Below, in pieces: positions 1-6,551 of a DNA stretch of 8,159 nucleotides. Position 1 is the first letter of the stretch, and each line of letters opens with the position of its first letter. The notes beneath the pieces were generated by a model. That model made no database searches. It was not told where the DNA came from and saw nothing but the letters and a program-made list of their open reading frames with translations. The DNA comes from Chloroflexota bacterium (GTDB taxonomy: Bacteria; Chloroflexota; Anaerolineae; Ardenticatenales; Ardenticatenaceae): contig DOUV01000108.1 of the NCBI GenBank assembly GCA_003520455.1, positions 1-8,159 of the forward strand, given 5' to 3'. A program made the position numbers and the translations under genes.

Positions 1-1
1 G

Positions 2-1300
2 CATGAGGGCGCCATTCGCACGCGCGCGCCTGTCACGGTCTACCGCCGCGATGCCAACGGGCTGCCCGAAGCGCAGGCGCTGCTCGACCAGTGGGATGTG
101 CAGAGCCAGTTGGTGCTGCCCATGGTCGCCGGGGATCGCGTCATCGGCGTGGTGGACTGGACCGATCACGCGCCAGACCGGGTTTTCTCGCCCGACGACA
201 TTCGCCTGGCGCAGACGCTGGTTGGGCAAGCGACCATCGCCTTCGACAACGCGCTGTTGTTCCAGCAGCTAGAGAGCCGCGCGCTGGAGCTGGCCGAGGC
301 CAACCGCCTCAAAGACCAGTTCCTCGCGACGATCAGCCACGAGCTGCGCACGCCGATGAACAGCATCATCGGTTTCAGCGAGGCGCTGCTCAACGACCAC
401 TGGTGGGCAGTTGTTCGTATGGTCTCCAAGGCTATTCCCATACCGATCCTGGGACTGCTGGCGAGTATCGCTATCACGTTTTTTGCCCCGGGCTTCATCC
501 GCAACAAAATCAAAGCGCAGATCCGTGAGATCGAACGCGACGAACCCGATGTCATCCTGAACGCCGCCGTCAAGGTAGCGCACGATTATTACAACGAGCA
601 TGGCGTCGAAGTGGAAAATAGGAAGGGTGATCGCTGGCGGACCTTCGGCGATGACCATCTCAACCGTTCGGCAACGACATGGCAACTGGCCTCCCTGGCG
701 GTGCTCCGCTCCCGCGCCGACGTGACCGAGACTCTCCGAGGAACAGCGCCCGCCGATAGTTTCGAGGCCTGGAACTACGTCCCGGTGCCCCCCACTCGCT
801 TCGACGAGGTCGCGTTGGAGCGAGCGCGCTCGCTGATCATGCGCCGCCGCAACAATCCATTGGCCGACCTCTTTATCCGCAACTTGCCGCTCATCGAGCG
901 TTCGCAGGCTTTCGAAGCCAGAGAGGAGGAGCGCGCCGAGGAGGCCAGGGGGCGGCGCGAGCGCTACCAGCGCTATTTGCGACACATCCGATCCACGCAC
1001 GGGACCGAAGGCCGGAGCGACAGCGACGACGTGGCCCACGAGATCGTGGCATCGCCCGACGTCTATGCGACCCTGACCCTGCACGAGAAGGCGATCCTGA
1101 TTCAGGAGATGTTAGCGGGCTTTACCGGCGACGCGGACGAGCGCGCAATCCTGGCCATCTTGGAGGAGGTCCAACGGCGAGGACAACTTCACTCCCTGCT
1201 GCGCCTCGTGCCGGTCGCCCGGCTCAAATCCGACCTGCATGGCGCCGAGCATAGCCAACTCTTGTCCATCCTGGCCCGCGAGGGACTCACCGCGGACTAA
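2..1300 (+). CDS. In-frame chimera: 5'-partial GAF-HisKA sensor kinase fragment joined to a membrane-anchored protein of unknown function
   Basis: The frame is open at the left window edge and runs to TAA at 1298-1300. The first ~130 residues look like the end of a GAF sensor domain (VLPMVAGDRVIGVVDW, then FSPDDIRLAQTLVGQATIAFDNA). A linker helix and a HisKA H-box (FLATISHELRTPMNSIIGFS) follow, with the phospho-acceptor His codon at 338-340. Homology stops within about ten residues of the H-box. The second dimerisation helix and the whole ATP-binding HATPase domain are missing, so no kinase activity is expected. The frame then continues into a hydrophobic segment and a long hydrophilic, helical protein unlike any kinase. 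The kinase assignment of the first part is firm. Whether the fusion is a real gene, a scar of island insertion or an assembly chimera cannot be told from the sequence. Confidence 0.6.
   Translation, partial: HEGAIRTRAPVTVYRRDANGLPEAQALLDQWDVQSQLVLPMVAGDRVIGVVDWTDHAPDRVFSPDDIRLAQTLVGQATIAFDNALLFQQLESRALELAEANRLKDQFLATISHELRTPMNSIIGFSEALLNDHWWAVVRMVSKAIPIPILGLLASIAITFFAPGFIRNKIKAQIREIERDEPDVILNAAVKVAHDYYNEHGVEVENRKGDRWRTFGDDHLNRSATTWQLASLAVLRSRADVTETLRGTAPADSFEAWNYVPVPPTRFDEVALERARSLIMRRRNNPLADLFIRNLPLIERSQAFEAREEERAEEARGRRERYQRYLRHIRSTHGTEGRSDSDDVAHEIVASPDVYATLTLHEKAILIQEMLAGFTGDADERAILAILEEVQRRGQLHSLLRLVPVARLKSDLHGAEHSQLLSILAREGLTAD
419..1300 (+). CDS. Probable native unit of the chimera: N-terminally membrane-anchored protein with C-terminal helical module
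   Basis: An in-frame ATG at 419 would give a 293-residue protein that starts just where kinase homology ends. Residues ~5-25 form one hydrophobic helix (IPILGLLASIAITFFAPGF) followed by basic residues (RNKIKAQIR), as in a signal anchor with a cytoplasmic or peripheral C-terminal part. Residues ~165-190 are a highly charged Glu/Arg helix that could form a coiled coil. The last ~70 residues are helical and contain LHEKAILIQEMLAGFTGDAD and DLHGAEHSQLLSIL. From memory, similar 'GxTGDAxE...DLHGAE' modules occur in eCIS-linked DUF4157 proteins, so a role in cargo loading or particle anchoring is possible but is only inference. The start has a weak purine-rich GGTGGG upstream. The gene lies immediately before the DUF4157 cargo gene, with a gap of 28 bases to its chosen start. 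Confidence 0.5.
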   Translation: MVSKAIPIPILGLLASIAITFFAPGFIRNKIKAQIREIERDEPDVILNAAVKVAHDYYNEHGVEVENRKGDRWRTFGDDHLNRSATTWQLASLAVLRSRADVTETLRGTAPADSFEAWNYVPVPPTRFDEVALERARSLIMRRRNNPLADLFIRNLPLIERSQAFEAREEERAEEARGRRERYQRYLRHIRSTHGTEGRSDSDDVAHEIVASPDVYATLTLHEKAILIQEMLAGFTGDADERAILAILEEVQRRGQLHSLLRLVPVARLKSDLHGAEHSQLLSILAREGLTAD

Positions 1301-1328
1301 CACGAGATCGAGAACAGCGTTTTTCGCA

Positions 1329-3929
1329 ATGGGACGATACCGGCGTTTCACCTCTTCGAAAACCCAGGCGCACGAGGACCGGGAGCAGGCCGAGCACCCG
1401 GGGTCGGTACCCCCACCCCGTGCCCTGGCGACGGATCCCCGGGCCGGCATCCTGGCCCTACAACACACCGCCGGCAACCGGGCGGTGAGCCAGTTGTTGC
1501 GGCCGGACGGCAGCCGCTCGGTACCCCAAGGAGACGGTGCGCCGCCGAGCGTGCAAGATGTGTTGCGCTCATCCGGCCGGCCTCTCGACGGTGCGGTCCG
1601 CGTGTTCATGGAGTCCCGCTTCAACCACGACTTCAGCCGGGTCCGCGTTCACGCCGACGCCCAGGCGGCCAGGTCGGCGCAGGCGCTGGGCGCCCGGGCC
1701 TACACGGTTGGTCAGAACATTGCGTTTGGCGAGGGTCAGTATGCTCCGGAGACAACTGCAGGGCGACAGCTCCTCGCGCACGAGTTGACCCACGTGGTGC
1801 AGCAGGGCGGCGTGTCCGCAACGCCAGCTCAGCGAGGGGGTCCGGCTGGCGACTCATCAGCCGCGGCGCCACTGGAGCACGAGGCCAGCGCGGTGGCTCG
1901 CGGCATCGAGAACGGCCCGATCCCTGAGGCGCCTGGTCCCCACGCGGCGCCAGGCATGATCCTTCGTGATCAGGACCCCAAGGCGTCGGCTGGAAGCCTC
2001 TCCACCTTTACCGTGAAGATCGGGGGCCAGGACAAAGCCTTCGCCATTCAGATCGGGAAACAGCCGGACATCTACAAGGATCGGGTGTCGATTCGATTCG
2101 CGAGCCTGCGGGCGGGCATGAAGAACCCACCAATCGCCGATCGGACCATGGTGCTCGCTGTCTCGCCCAAGGCGACCCTCGCCCCGAAGATCATCGATGA
2201 ATCCGAGATGGAACTACCCGAAGGCGACTCATTCCAGAAGACGATTCACATTTCACTGAACCCCGCAGATCCCGATTCGGCGGCCGTCAGCGTCATCCTT
2301 ATGTATAGTTCAGGGCGACGCAAGATCCCGGTCATCTCCCCAGACTGGCCGGCTCAACAAGTCGTCTGGAAGAACGTCTTCCTCGAGGATGGGTGGGTGG
2401 GCGCGTCGGATGGCCTGCACGAAATCGCTGTCAACTTCCCGGCCGTTCACCCGGCGGAATCACTCTTTGCCGAGGGCACCAGGGAGTTCATCCATCCCAG
2501 GCTCGGGCGTGGACGGATCCACCCGAAACGCGGCTTCGTCCCGCTCACCCAGGAGCCGGTCTTCACTGAAGCCTTTGTCGAGGCTGGCAAAGAGACGGTC
2601 CGGCTGGGGATTCACCTCATTCCGGTGGTAGGGTCGCTGGTGATGATTGGCGAGGCCCTGGTCGGCAAAGACATCTGGGGCCGGCCGCTGTCGATGACCG
2701 AGCGAGCCATCCTCGGGGCGGGCGCCCTCCTGGCAGAGATTGGACCGCTCATTCGCGTGGGTCGCGCCGCCGCAGCCGCAAGCCGCTTGAGCCGGGTGGC
2801 CGGCATCAGCGGGATCGAAGCGGTGCGCATGGTCTTCGCGTCGCGTGCCCTGACCGCGACGGACCGGGCGGCCCTCGAAAAATTGGCCGCGAAGGTACGC
2901 GCCGGAAAGGCGCTGACCGAGGCGGAGGAGGCGCTGGCAAACCGGCTGATCGGCAAGATGGGCGAAACCGCGCGTGTGAAGGCGGTCCGCGCCGAGGTGG
3001 AGGCCGTGACGGGCGCGGCTCGCAAGCCGGGGCGCTTCACCAATCTGGGCAAGACGATCAGCGCAGAGGAACAACGGGTCGGCGAGGCGCTGGCCCGGGA
3101 CCTCAAGGCGGACGTGGTGCGCCCGCCGGAATCCGTGGTATCGGGCGTTAAGAATCCCGATTACGTCCTGGATGACGCAGTGGCCGAACTGTATTCCCCG
3201 ACGACGGGCAACGTGGAAAACCTGATTCGAGGAGCCGTGAAAAAGCACAAGCAGGCCGGGACCATGGTGGTTGACCTGACCCGCTCGGCGGTCACACCCG
3301 AGGAGTTGCTCGGCGCGGCCGGGCGCTTCTTCGGCCGGCCCGAATTCTCCGACGTCGGTCGTTTGATCGTGGTCCAGGGTGAGAAGGTGGTCGGTCAGGC
3401 CCTTCGCCCTGCGGCCGGTTCTGCGGCTCCCACGATTATCCGGGGAACCGCATCGGCCGCGGCGGAGAAGGCCGGCCGTGAGGAGCCTCCTGAGCGGAGA
3501 GTTCCACCAACGACGGCAGAAGCGAAGCGCGGAGCGCCAGCCGTCTCGGCCGGCACGCTCTCCACCTTCTTCATCAGTCTTGGAGGCACCGAGAGGGTAG
3601 TCGCCTTTCAGATCGGGAAACAGCCCGACTTTCAGAGCAACCGGCTGTCCATTCGGTTTGCGAGCTTGCAGCGGGAGTTCAGGAATCCTGATATCGCCGA
3701 GCGGACAATGGTTCTCGCGGTCTCACCCACCGTTGCGCTCTCTCCGAGGATCGTCGAAGAATCCGAGGTGGGGGATTCATCCAGAAAGTTGATCCGCGTG
3801 AGCCTGAATGGCAAGAAGAGCGGCACATCTGAGGTCAGGATTGCGGTCGCGAAGCTGGCCGACAAGATCTACGTGCATGCGACGGATGGGACGAATTCGA
3901 TAACCATCAATTTCCCGAGAGGGGGGTGA
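1329..3929 (+). CDS. DUF4157-led eCIS cargo protein with internal CdiA-type nuclease-like toxin domain
   Basis: This 866-residue protein is read as a toxin carried by the contractile particle. Residues 44-53 hold LQHTAGNRAV, a motif common near the N-terminus of eCIS cargo. Residues ~83-160 are DUF4157, with FNHDFSRVRVHAD and the zinc-protease-like HELTH at 151-155. Residues ~221-370 are beta repeat copy A. Residues ~423-480 (LGIHLIPVVGSLVMIGEALV, then GKDIWGRPLSMTERA) resemble the pre-toxin TG segment of polymorphic toxins. Residues ~567-687 resemble the CdiA C-terminal nuclease family, with KNPDYVLDD, AELYSP and KHKQAGTMVVDL. Residues ~741-863 are beta repeat copy B. An ATG at 1239 exists, but it overlaps the previous gene by 62 bases and adds an unlikely 30-residue tail. 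The ATG at 1329 has no strong Shine-Dalgarno either. DUF4157 is certain, the nuclease assignment moderate and the loading role inferred from eCIS context. Confidence 0.85.
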   Translation: MGRYRRFTSSKTQAHEDREQAEHPGSVPPPRALATDPRAGILALQHTAGNRAVSQLLRPDGSRSVPQGDGAPPSVQDVLRSSGRPLDGAVRVFMESRFNHDFSRVRVHADAQAARSAQALGARAYTVGQNIAFGEGQYAPETTAGRQLLAHELTHVVQQGGVSATPAQRGGPAGDSSAAAPLEHEASAVARGIENGPIPEAPGPHAAPGMILRDQDPKASAGSLSTFTVKIGGQDKAFAIQIGKQPDIYKDRVSIRFASLRAGMKNPPIADRTMVLAVSPKATLAPKIIDESEMELPEGDSFQKTIHISLNPADPDSAAVSVILMYSSGRRKIPVISPDWPAQQVVWKNVFLEDGWVGASDGLHEIAVNFPAVHPAESLFAEGTREFIHPRLGRGRIHPKRGFVPLTQEPVFTEAFVEAGKETVRLGIHLIPVVGSLVMIGEALVGKDIWGRPLSMTERAILGAGALLAEIGPLIRVGRAAAAASRLSRVAGISGIEAVRMVFASRALTATDRAALEKLAAKVRAGKALTEAEEALANRLIGKMGETARVKAVRAEVEAVTGAARKPGRFTNLGKTISAEEQRVGEALARDLKADVVRPPESVVSGVKNPDYVLDDAVAELYSPTTGNVENLIRGAVKKHKQAGTMVVDLTRSAVTPEELLGAAGRFFGRPEFSDVGRLIVVQGEKVVGQALRPAAGSAAPTIIRGTASAAAEKAGREEPPERRVPPTTAEAKRGAPAVSAGTLSTFFISLGGTERVVAFQIGKQPDFQSNRLSIRFASLQREFRNPDIAERTMVLAVSPTVALSPRIVEESEVGDSSRKLIRVSLNGKKSGTSEVRIAVAKLADKIYVHATDGTNSITINFPRGG
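1989..2438 (+). repeat. Protein-level repeat copy A in the cargo gene
   Basis: This segment encodes residues ~221-370 of the cargo protein, starting AGSLSTFTVKIGG and ending HEIAVNFP. It matches copy B at 3549-3917 over most of that copy: shared blocks include IQIGKQPD or FQIGKQPD, SIRFASL, ERTMVLAVSP or DRTMVLAVSP, and ESE. The conserved part runs to about residue 325. A ~30-residue insertion (ILMYSSGRRKIPVI onward) precedes the shared end, which reads A-x-DG-x-x-x-I-x-x-NFP in both copies. The DNA of the QIGKQPD block is nearly identical, pointing to intragenic duplication. The alternating hydrophobic pattern suggests a beta-sandwich-like domain. No family was recognised. Confidence 0.85.
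3549..3917 (+). repeat. Protein-level repeat copy B in the cargo gene
   Basis: This is the second copy of the beta-rich unit, residues ~741-863, starting AGTLSTFFISLGG and ending NSITINFP two codons before the final Gly-Gly. It is about 27 residues shorter than copy A, lacking most of the insertion found there. It follows the nuclease-like domain after a Pro/Ala/Glu-rich linker (residues ~690-740). The two copies therefore bracket the toxin part of the protein. Confidence 0.85.
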
Positions 3930-4037
3930 TGCGCGAGGACCGTGGGAGGTCTCACACCCTCTTCCCGCCAATCGGCGGGTTCAGCCACCGTCACACAGAA
4001 GCACGCACCCGGCCGAGCGACAATCAGGAGGAAACCC
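3930..4037 (+). other. Leader between cargo gene and small coiled-coil gene, with a GC hairpin and strong RBS
   Basis: A perfect inverted repeat CCCGCC-AATC-GGCGGG lies at 3964-3979, a 6-bp GC stem with a 4-base loop. Only TT follows it, so it is a poor intrinsic terminator and may instead be a partial terminator or mRNA-end structure that lowers transcription past the cargo gene. AGGAGG at 4026-4031 sits six bases before the ATG at 4038 and fixes that start. No convincing -35/-10 pair is seen. Confidence 0.4.
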
Positions 4038-4349
4038 ATGAAACACGTTGGAGATCGACTCGAGAACCTGCAAGAAGAGCTGCGTCGCAATGTGGATCAG
4101 CTGACCTCCCAATGGGAGCAACTCAGCAATACCAGTGACGAGGTCGCCGACAGAATCTCATCGCTCGAGCGGTTCATCAAGCGCGATCTTGCCAAAGCGG
4201 AGAAAGCACTCCAGCCGAAGGGGCAGGGGCGCCAGGCGGCCATCAAAGCGCAGTTGGAAGCTGGCGCCGAGCCACAGCCGGGCCCAACGACCCCGGAAAC
4301 CGGGCAACCAGTAGCAACTCCAGTGACGAGCCATGTTCCAAGATCTTGA
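4038..4349 (+). CDS. Small coiled-coil protein with Pro-rich tail, function unknown
   Basis: This 103-residue protein has an excellent ribosome binding site (AGGAGG, six bases before ATG). The frame is open 96 bases further upstream, but that extension has no RBS and a non-coding look. Residues ~5-58 are predicted to be one or two amphipathic helices, with heptad-like leucine and valine spacing (RLENLQEELRRNVDQLTSQW, then ADRISSLERFIKRDLAKAEK). Residues ~75-103 are Pro/Thr/Gly-rich and probably disordered. There is no signal peptide or membrane segment. Its 3' end overlaps the DUF4255 gene by 17 bases, so the two are likely translationally coupled. It could be an eCIS assembly or cargo adaptor, or an immunity protein for the upstream toxin. 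The sequence supports neither specifically, and I do not recognise a family. Confidence 0.75.
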   Translation: MKHVGDRLENLQEELRRNVDQLTSQWEQLSNTSDEVADRISSLERFIKRDLAKAEKALQPKGQGRQAAIKAQLEAGAEPQPGPTTPETGQPVATPVTSHVPRS

Positions 4350-5178
4350 CGCCACCCTCCAAGCGATGCTCAACGATCCGGCCGCGCCCACCGAGCTGCG
4401 CAATGCCGATGTGAGCTTCGAGACGCCGGACAAGAACTTCACGCCCGCGCAGGTGACGGTGAACCTCTTCCTGTACGAGGTGAAGGAGAACCGTGAGCTA
4501 CGAGACCCGGTGCCGATCTTTGAACGGGTCGGCGGCATTCTTGTCCGCCGCCCGCCGCCGCTGCGCGTCGACTGCTCCTACGTTGTGACGGCGTGGTCGA
4601 ACCAGGTGGGCGCGGCCAAGACGGCCGAGGAGCATCTCCTGCTGAGCCAGACGCTCGCCTGGCTGAGCCGCTTTCCCACGATCCCGGCGGCGTACTTTCA
4701 GGGATCGATGGTGGACCAACCGTTCCCACCGCCGCTGTGGATCGCCCAGATGGATGCGAACAAGAATTCCGTCGGCGAGTTCTGGAGCGCCTTGGGGATC
4801 TCGCCCAAGTCGGCCTTTTACGTGACAGCGACGATCGCGATGGACCTGGACATCCAGGTGGAAGCCGGACCGCCGGTCGTCACGAAGGAGCTCATCCTGA
4901 AAGACAAGGAGGTGCCCGGGGCGGAAGAGCGGGTGTACCAGATCGGAGGAACCGTCCGAGATGCCGGCACGCTCACCCCCATCACCGATGCCCAGGTAAC
5001 GCTTGTGGAAATGGGACGGACCGCGGTCACCGGCGAGGCAGGCCAGTTCACCTTCCTCGGGTTGGGAGCTGGGAACTACACTCTCCGGACAACCGCAAGT
5101 GGATTCACGACCACGGACACGGCCATCGTGGTCCCCGCTACCGCCCTGAACGCATACGACGTTAATCTGACGCCGTAA
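4333..5178 (+). CDS. DUF4255 (Pvc16-like) tail terminator with C-terminal carboxypeptidase-regulatory-like domain
   Basis: This 281-residue protein has two parts. Residues ~5-185 match the DUF4255/Pvc16 N-terminal family: a start like MFQDLDATLQAML, then VNLFLYEVKENRELR, RRPPPLRVDCSYVVTAW, EEHLLLSQTLAWLSRFPTIP and FWSALGISPKSAFYVTATIA. In characterised particles (Afp16, Pvc16) this family caps the inner tube and sheath and ends tail elongation. Residues ~202-281 look like a carboxypeptidase-regulatory-like beta sandwich (GTVRDAG-x-x-TPITDAQVTL, then GQFTFLGLGAGNYTLRTTASG). That domain may decorate the particle tip or cap. The start overlaps the previous gene by 17 bases and has only a weak RBS, consistent with coupled translation. 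The position just upstream of the sheath gene is usual for this family in eCIS loci. Confidence 0.9.
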   Translation: MFQDLDATLQAMLNDPAAPTELRNADVSFETPDKNFTPAQVTVNLFLYEVKENRELRDPVPIFERVGGILVRRPPPLRVDCSYVVTAWSNQVGAAKTAEEHLLLSQTLAWLSRFPTIPAAYFQGSMVDQPFPPPLWIAQMDANKNSVGEFWSALGISPKSAFYVTATIAMDLDIQVEAGPPVVTKELILKDKEVPGAEERVYQIGGTVRDAGTLTPITDAQVTLVEMGRTAVTGEAGQFTFLGLGAGNYTLRTTASGFTTTDTAIVVPATALNAYDVNLTP

Positions 5179-5265
5179 CTTCTTTAAACATGGGGGCGGC
5201 AGGGATGTGGTGCGCGCTTCGCCGCGCCCCCCTCACCCCGGATTATCGAGAAAGGGAGGATCCAG
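5179..5265 (+). promoter_or_regulatory. Sheath leader with GC-rich hairpin and strong RBS
   Basis: This 87-base gap holds GCGCG (5212-5216), a CTTCGC loop and CGCGC (5223-5227). An alternative outer pairing joins GGGGGCG (from 5192) to the C-run at 5227-5232. There is no T-run after it, so it is not a standard terminator. AGGGAGGA at 5253-5260 lies five bases before the sheath ATG. The structure may protect or attenuate the mRNA to set sheath dose. No promoter was recognised. Confidence 0.35.
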
Positions 5266-6441
5266 ATGCCACAGTATCTCTCACCAGGTGTCTACGTCGA
5301 GGAGGTCCCCGGCACGCCCCCGATCGTTGGGGTGGGGACGAGCACAGCGGCATTTATCGGTGTGGTGGACACGACCCTGACAAACCCTGACGGCTCGGCC
5401 TTCGAGATGCCGCTGCTGCCGGGCAGCGACACGGACCGGTACACCCTCGCCCCGACCAACGAGGCCCGGCTCGTCACGAATTGGGGGCAGTTCATGAACC
5501 AGTTCGGCGATTTCCACACGGCCAACAGCACCCTGGCCCACGCCGTCTACGGCTTCTTCAACAACGGCGGCACGCGCTGTTGGGTCGTCCGCGTCGACGA
5601 CCTCACCAATGCCGGGGATGTTGGGGCAGCGCTGGATGCGCTGGAGGCCATCGATGAGGTCGCCATCGTCGTGGCGCCGGGGGCCCTCGACGATGCCGTG
5701 CAACTCGCGGTCATCGAGCACTGCGAGAACCTGAAGGACCGCTTCGCGATCATCGACGGCCAGCGCACCACCACCATCGACGTTGCGAGTATTCAGGGCG
5801 GGGTTCGGGACAGCGACTACGCCGCGCTCTACTTCCCCTGGATCCAGGTCTTCGACCCGGTGACCGACGGCAACATCTTCGTTCCGCCAGGTGGCCACAT
5901 GGCCGGGATCTACGCCCGCGTCGACCAGGAACGCGGAGTCCACAAGGCGCCGGCCAATGTGATCGTGCGGGGGGCGCTGGGCCTGGAATATTTGGTTACC
6001 AAGAACGAGCAGGACGGCCTGAATCCCGACGGCATCAACGTCATCCGCAAGTTCAACGACACGATCAAGGTCTGGGGAGCGCGAACCCTGGGCGGGGATG
6101 ACAACGGTGAGTTCAAGTACATCAACGTCCGGCGACTGATGAATTTTTTGCGCGAGTCGCTCGATGAGGGTACCCAGTTCGTGGTCTTCGAGCCCAACAG
6201 CCCGGCCCTCTGGGAGCGCATCAAGCGATCCGTGCGGGCCTTCCTGACCAATGTCTGGCGCGACGGGGCGCTGTTCGGCAACACGCCGGAGGAAGGCTTC
6301 TACGTCAAGTGCGACGAGAGCACCAACCCGCCCGAGGTGCGCGAGTTGGGGCAGGTCATCACTGAGATCGGCGTGGCCATCGTCAAACCGGCGGAGTTCG
6401 TGATCTTCCGGATCTCTCAAATCACGCTTCCGAGTGCATAA
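5266..6441 (+). CDS. Contractile tail sheath protein
   Basis: This 391-residue protein is a phage tail sheath family member, forming the outer tube whose contraction drives the inner tube into a target. The N-terminus YLSPGVYVEEVPG, followed by STAAFIGV, is the family signature. The middle part has FFNNGGTRCWVVRV and YAALYFPWIQV. The C-terminal domain contains INVRRLMNFLRESLDEGTQF, FEPNSPALWERIKRSVRAFL and GFYVKCDESTN, with ELGQVITEIGVAIVKPAEFV and IFRISQ near the end, all characteristic of the sheath C-terminal domain. The length suits simple eCIS sheaths. A strong RBS lies five bases upstream. Only one sheath gene is present in this window; many eCIS loci carry two or three. Confidence 0.97.
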   Translation: MPQYLSPGVYVEEVPGTPPIVGVGTSTAAFIGVVDTTLTNPDGSAFEMPLLPGSDTDRYTLAPTNEARLVTNWGQFMNQFGDFHTANSTLAHAVYGFFNNGGTRCWVVRVDDLTNAGDVGAALDALEAIDEVAIVVAPGALDDAVQLAVIEHCENLKDRFAIIDGQRTTTIDVASIQGGVRDSDYAALYFPWIQVFDPVTDGNIFVPPGGHMAGIYARVDQERGVHKAPANVIVRGALGLEYLVTKNEQDGLNPDGINVIRKFNDTIKVWGARTLGGDDNGEFKYINVRRLMNFLRESLDEGTQFVVFEPNSPALWERIKRSVRAFLTNVWRDGALFGNTPEEGFYVKCDESTNPPEVRELGQVITEIGVAIVKPAEFVIFRISQITLPSA

Positions 6442-6551
6442 GACACCACGTGTCAACGTGATGCGTGATGCGTGAACGGATCTTTCCACGCATCAGGCTT
6501 CACCAATTGAACCAGCACAAACAACGTCAATTTGAGGAAAAGGAGTCACTC
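6442..6551 (+). promoter_or_regulatory. Sheath-tube intergenic leader: palindrome, 7-bp tandem repeat and hairpin
   Basis: Directly after the sheath stop is GACAC-CAC-GTGTC (6442-6454). It is followed by a tandem repeat CGTGATG x 2.7 (6457-6475). TGATGCGTG at 6466-6474 pairs perfectly with CACGCATCA at 6487-6495 (9 bp, 12-base loop), and the earlier copy at 6459-6467 can pair with the same arm. The right side of the gap is A-rich and leads to AAGGAG (6540-6545), six bases before the tube ATG. A role in mRNA processing or in setting the tube:sheath ratio is possible. No T-run makes it a clear terminator. Confidence 0.45.

Noticed and set aside
269..1084. Minus-strand reading frame of 271 codons opposite the chimeric gene
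   Set aside because: It spans the kinase junction without regard to it and shows no domain pattern.
1239..1328. Upstream ATG at 1239 for the cargo gene
   Set aside because: It overlaps the preceding frame by 62 bases, has no RBS and adds a Ser/Arg-rich tail unlike DUF4157 protein starts.
2460..3248. Minus-strand reading frame of 262 codons opposite the cargo gene
   Set aside because: It is a shadow of the cargo frame; its composition is His/Arg/Gly-rich with no family features.
3964..3979. GC hairpin after the cargo gene as a strong intrinsic terminator
   Set aside because: The stem is perfect, but only two T residues follow, so strong termination is unlikely; it is kept only as a possible weak structure.
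3920..4138. G6 run at the end of the cargo gene with an open -1 frame, considered as a second frameshift site
   Set aside because: The base before the run is A, so the heptamer is not a good slip site. The -1 frame encodes low-complexity His/Arg/Thr-rich sequence and runs into the start of the next real gene.
6457..6475. Short tandem repeat considered as CRISPR or attachment site
   Set aside because: The units are 7 bases with no spacers, and no matching copy elsewhere in the window or integrase was seen.
5281..6489. Long minus-strand reading frame of 402 codons opposite the sheath gene
   Set aside because: It is the mirror of the strongly conserved sheath gene in GC-rich DNA, has no RBS and no recognisable protein pattern.
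6508..6540. TTGAAC as a -35 box for a tube promoter
   Set aside because: No acceptable -10 box is found at 16-18 bases distance; the region ATTTGAGG does not fit.
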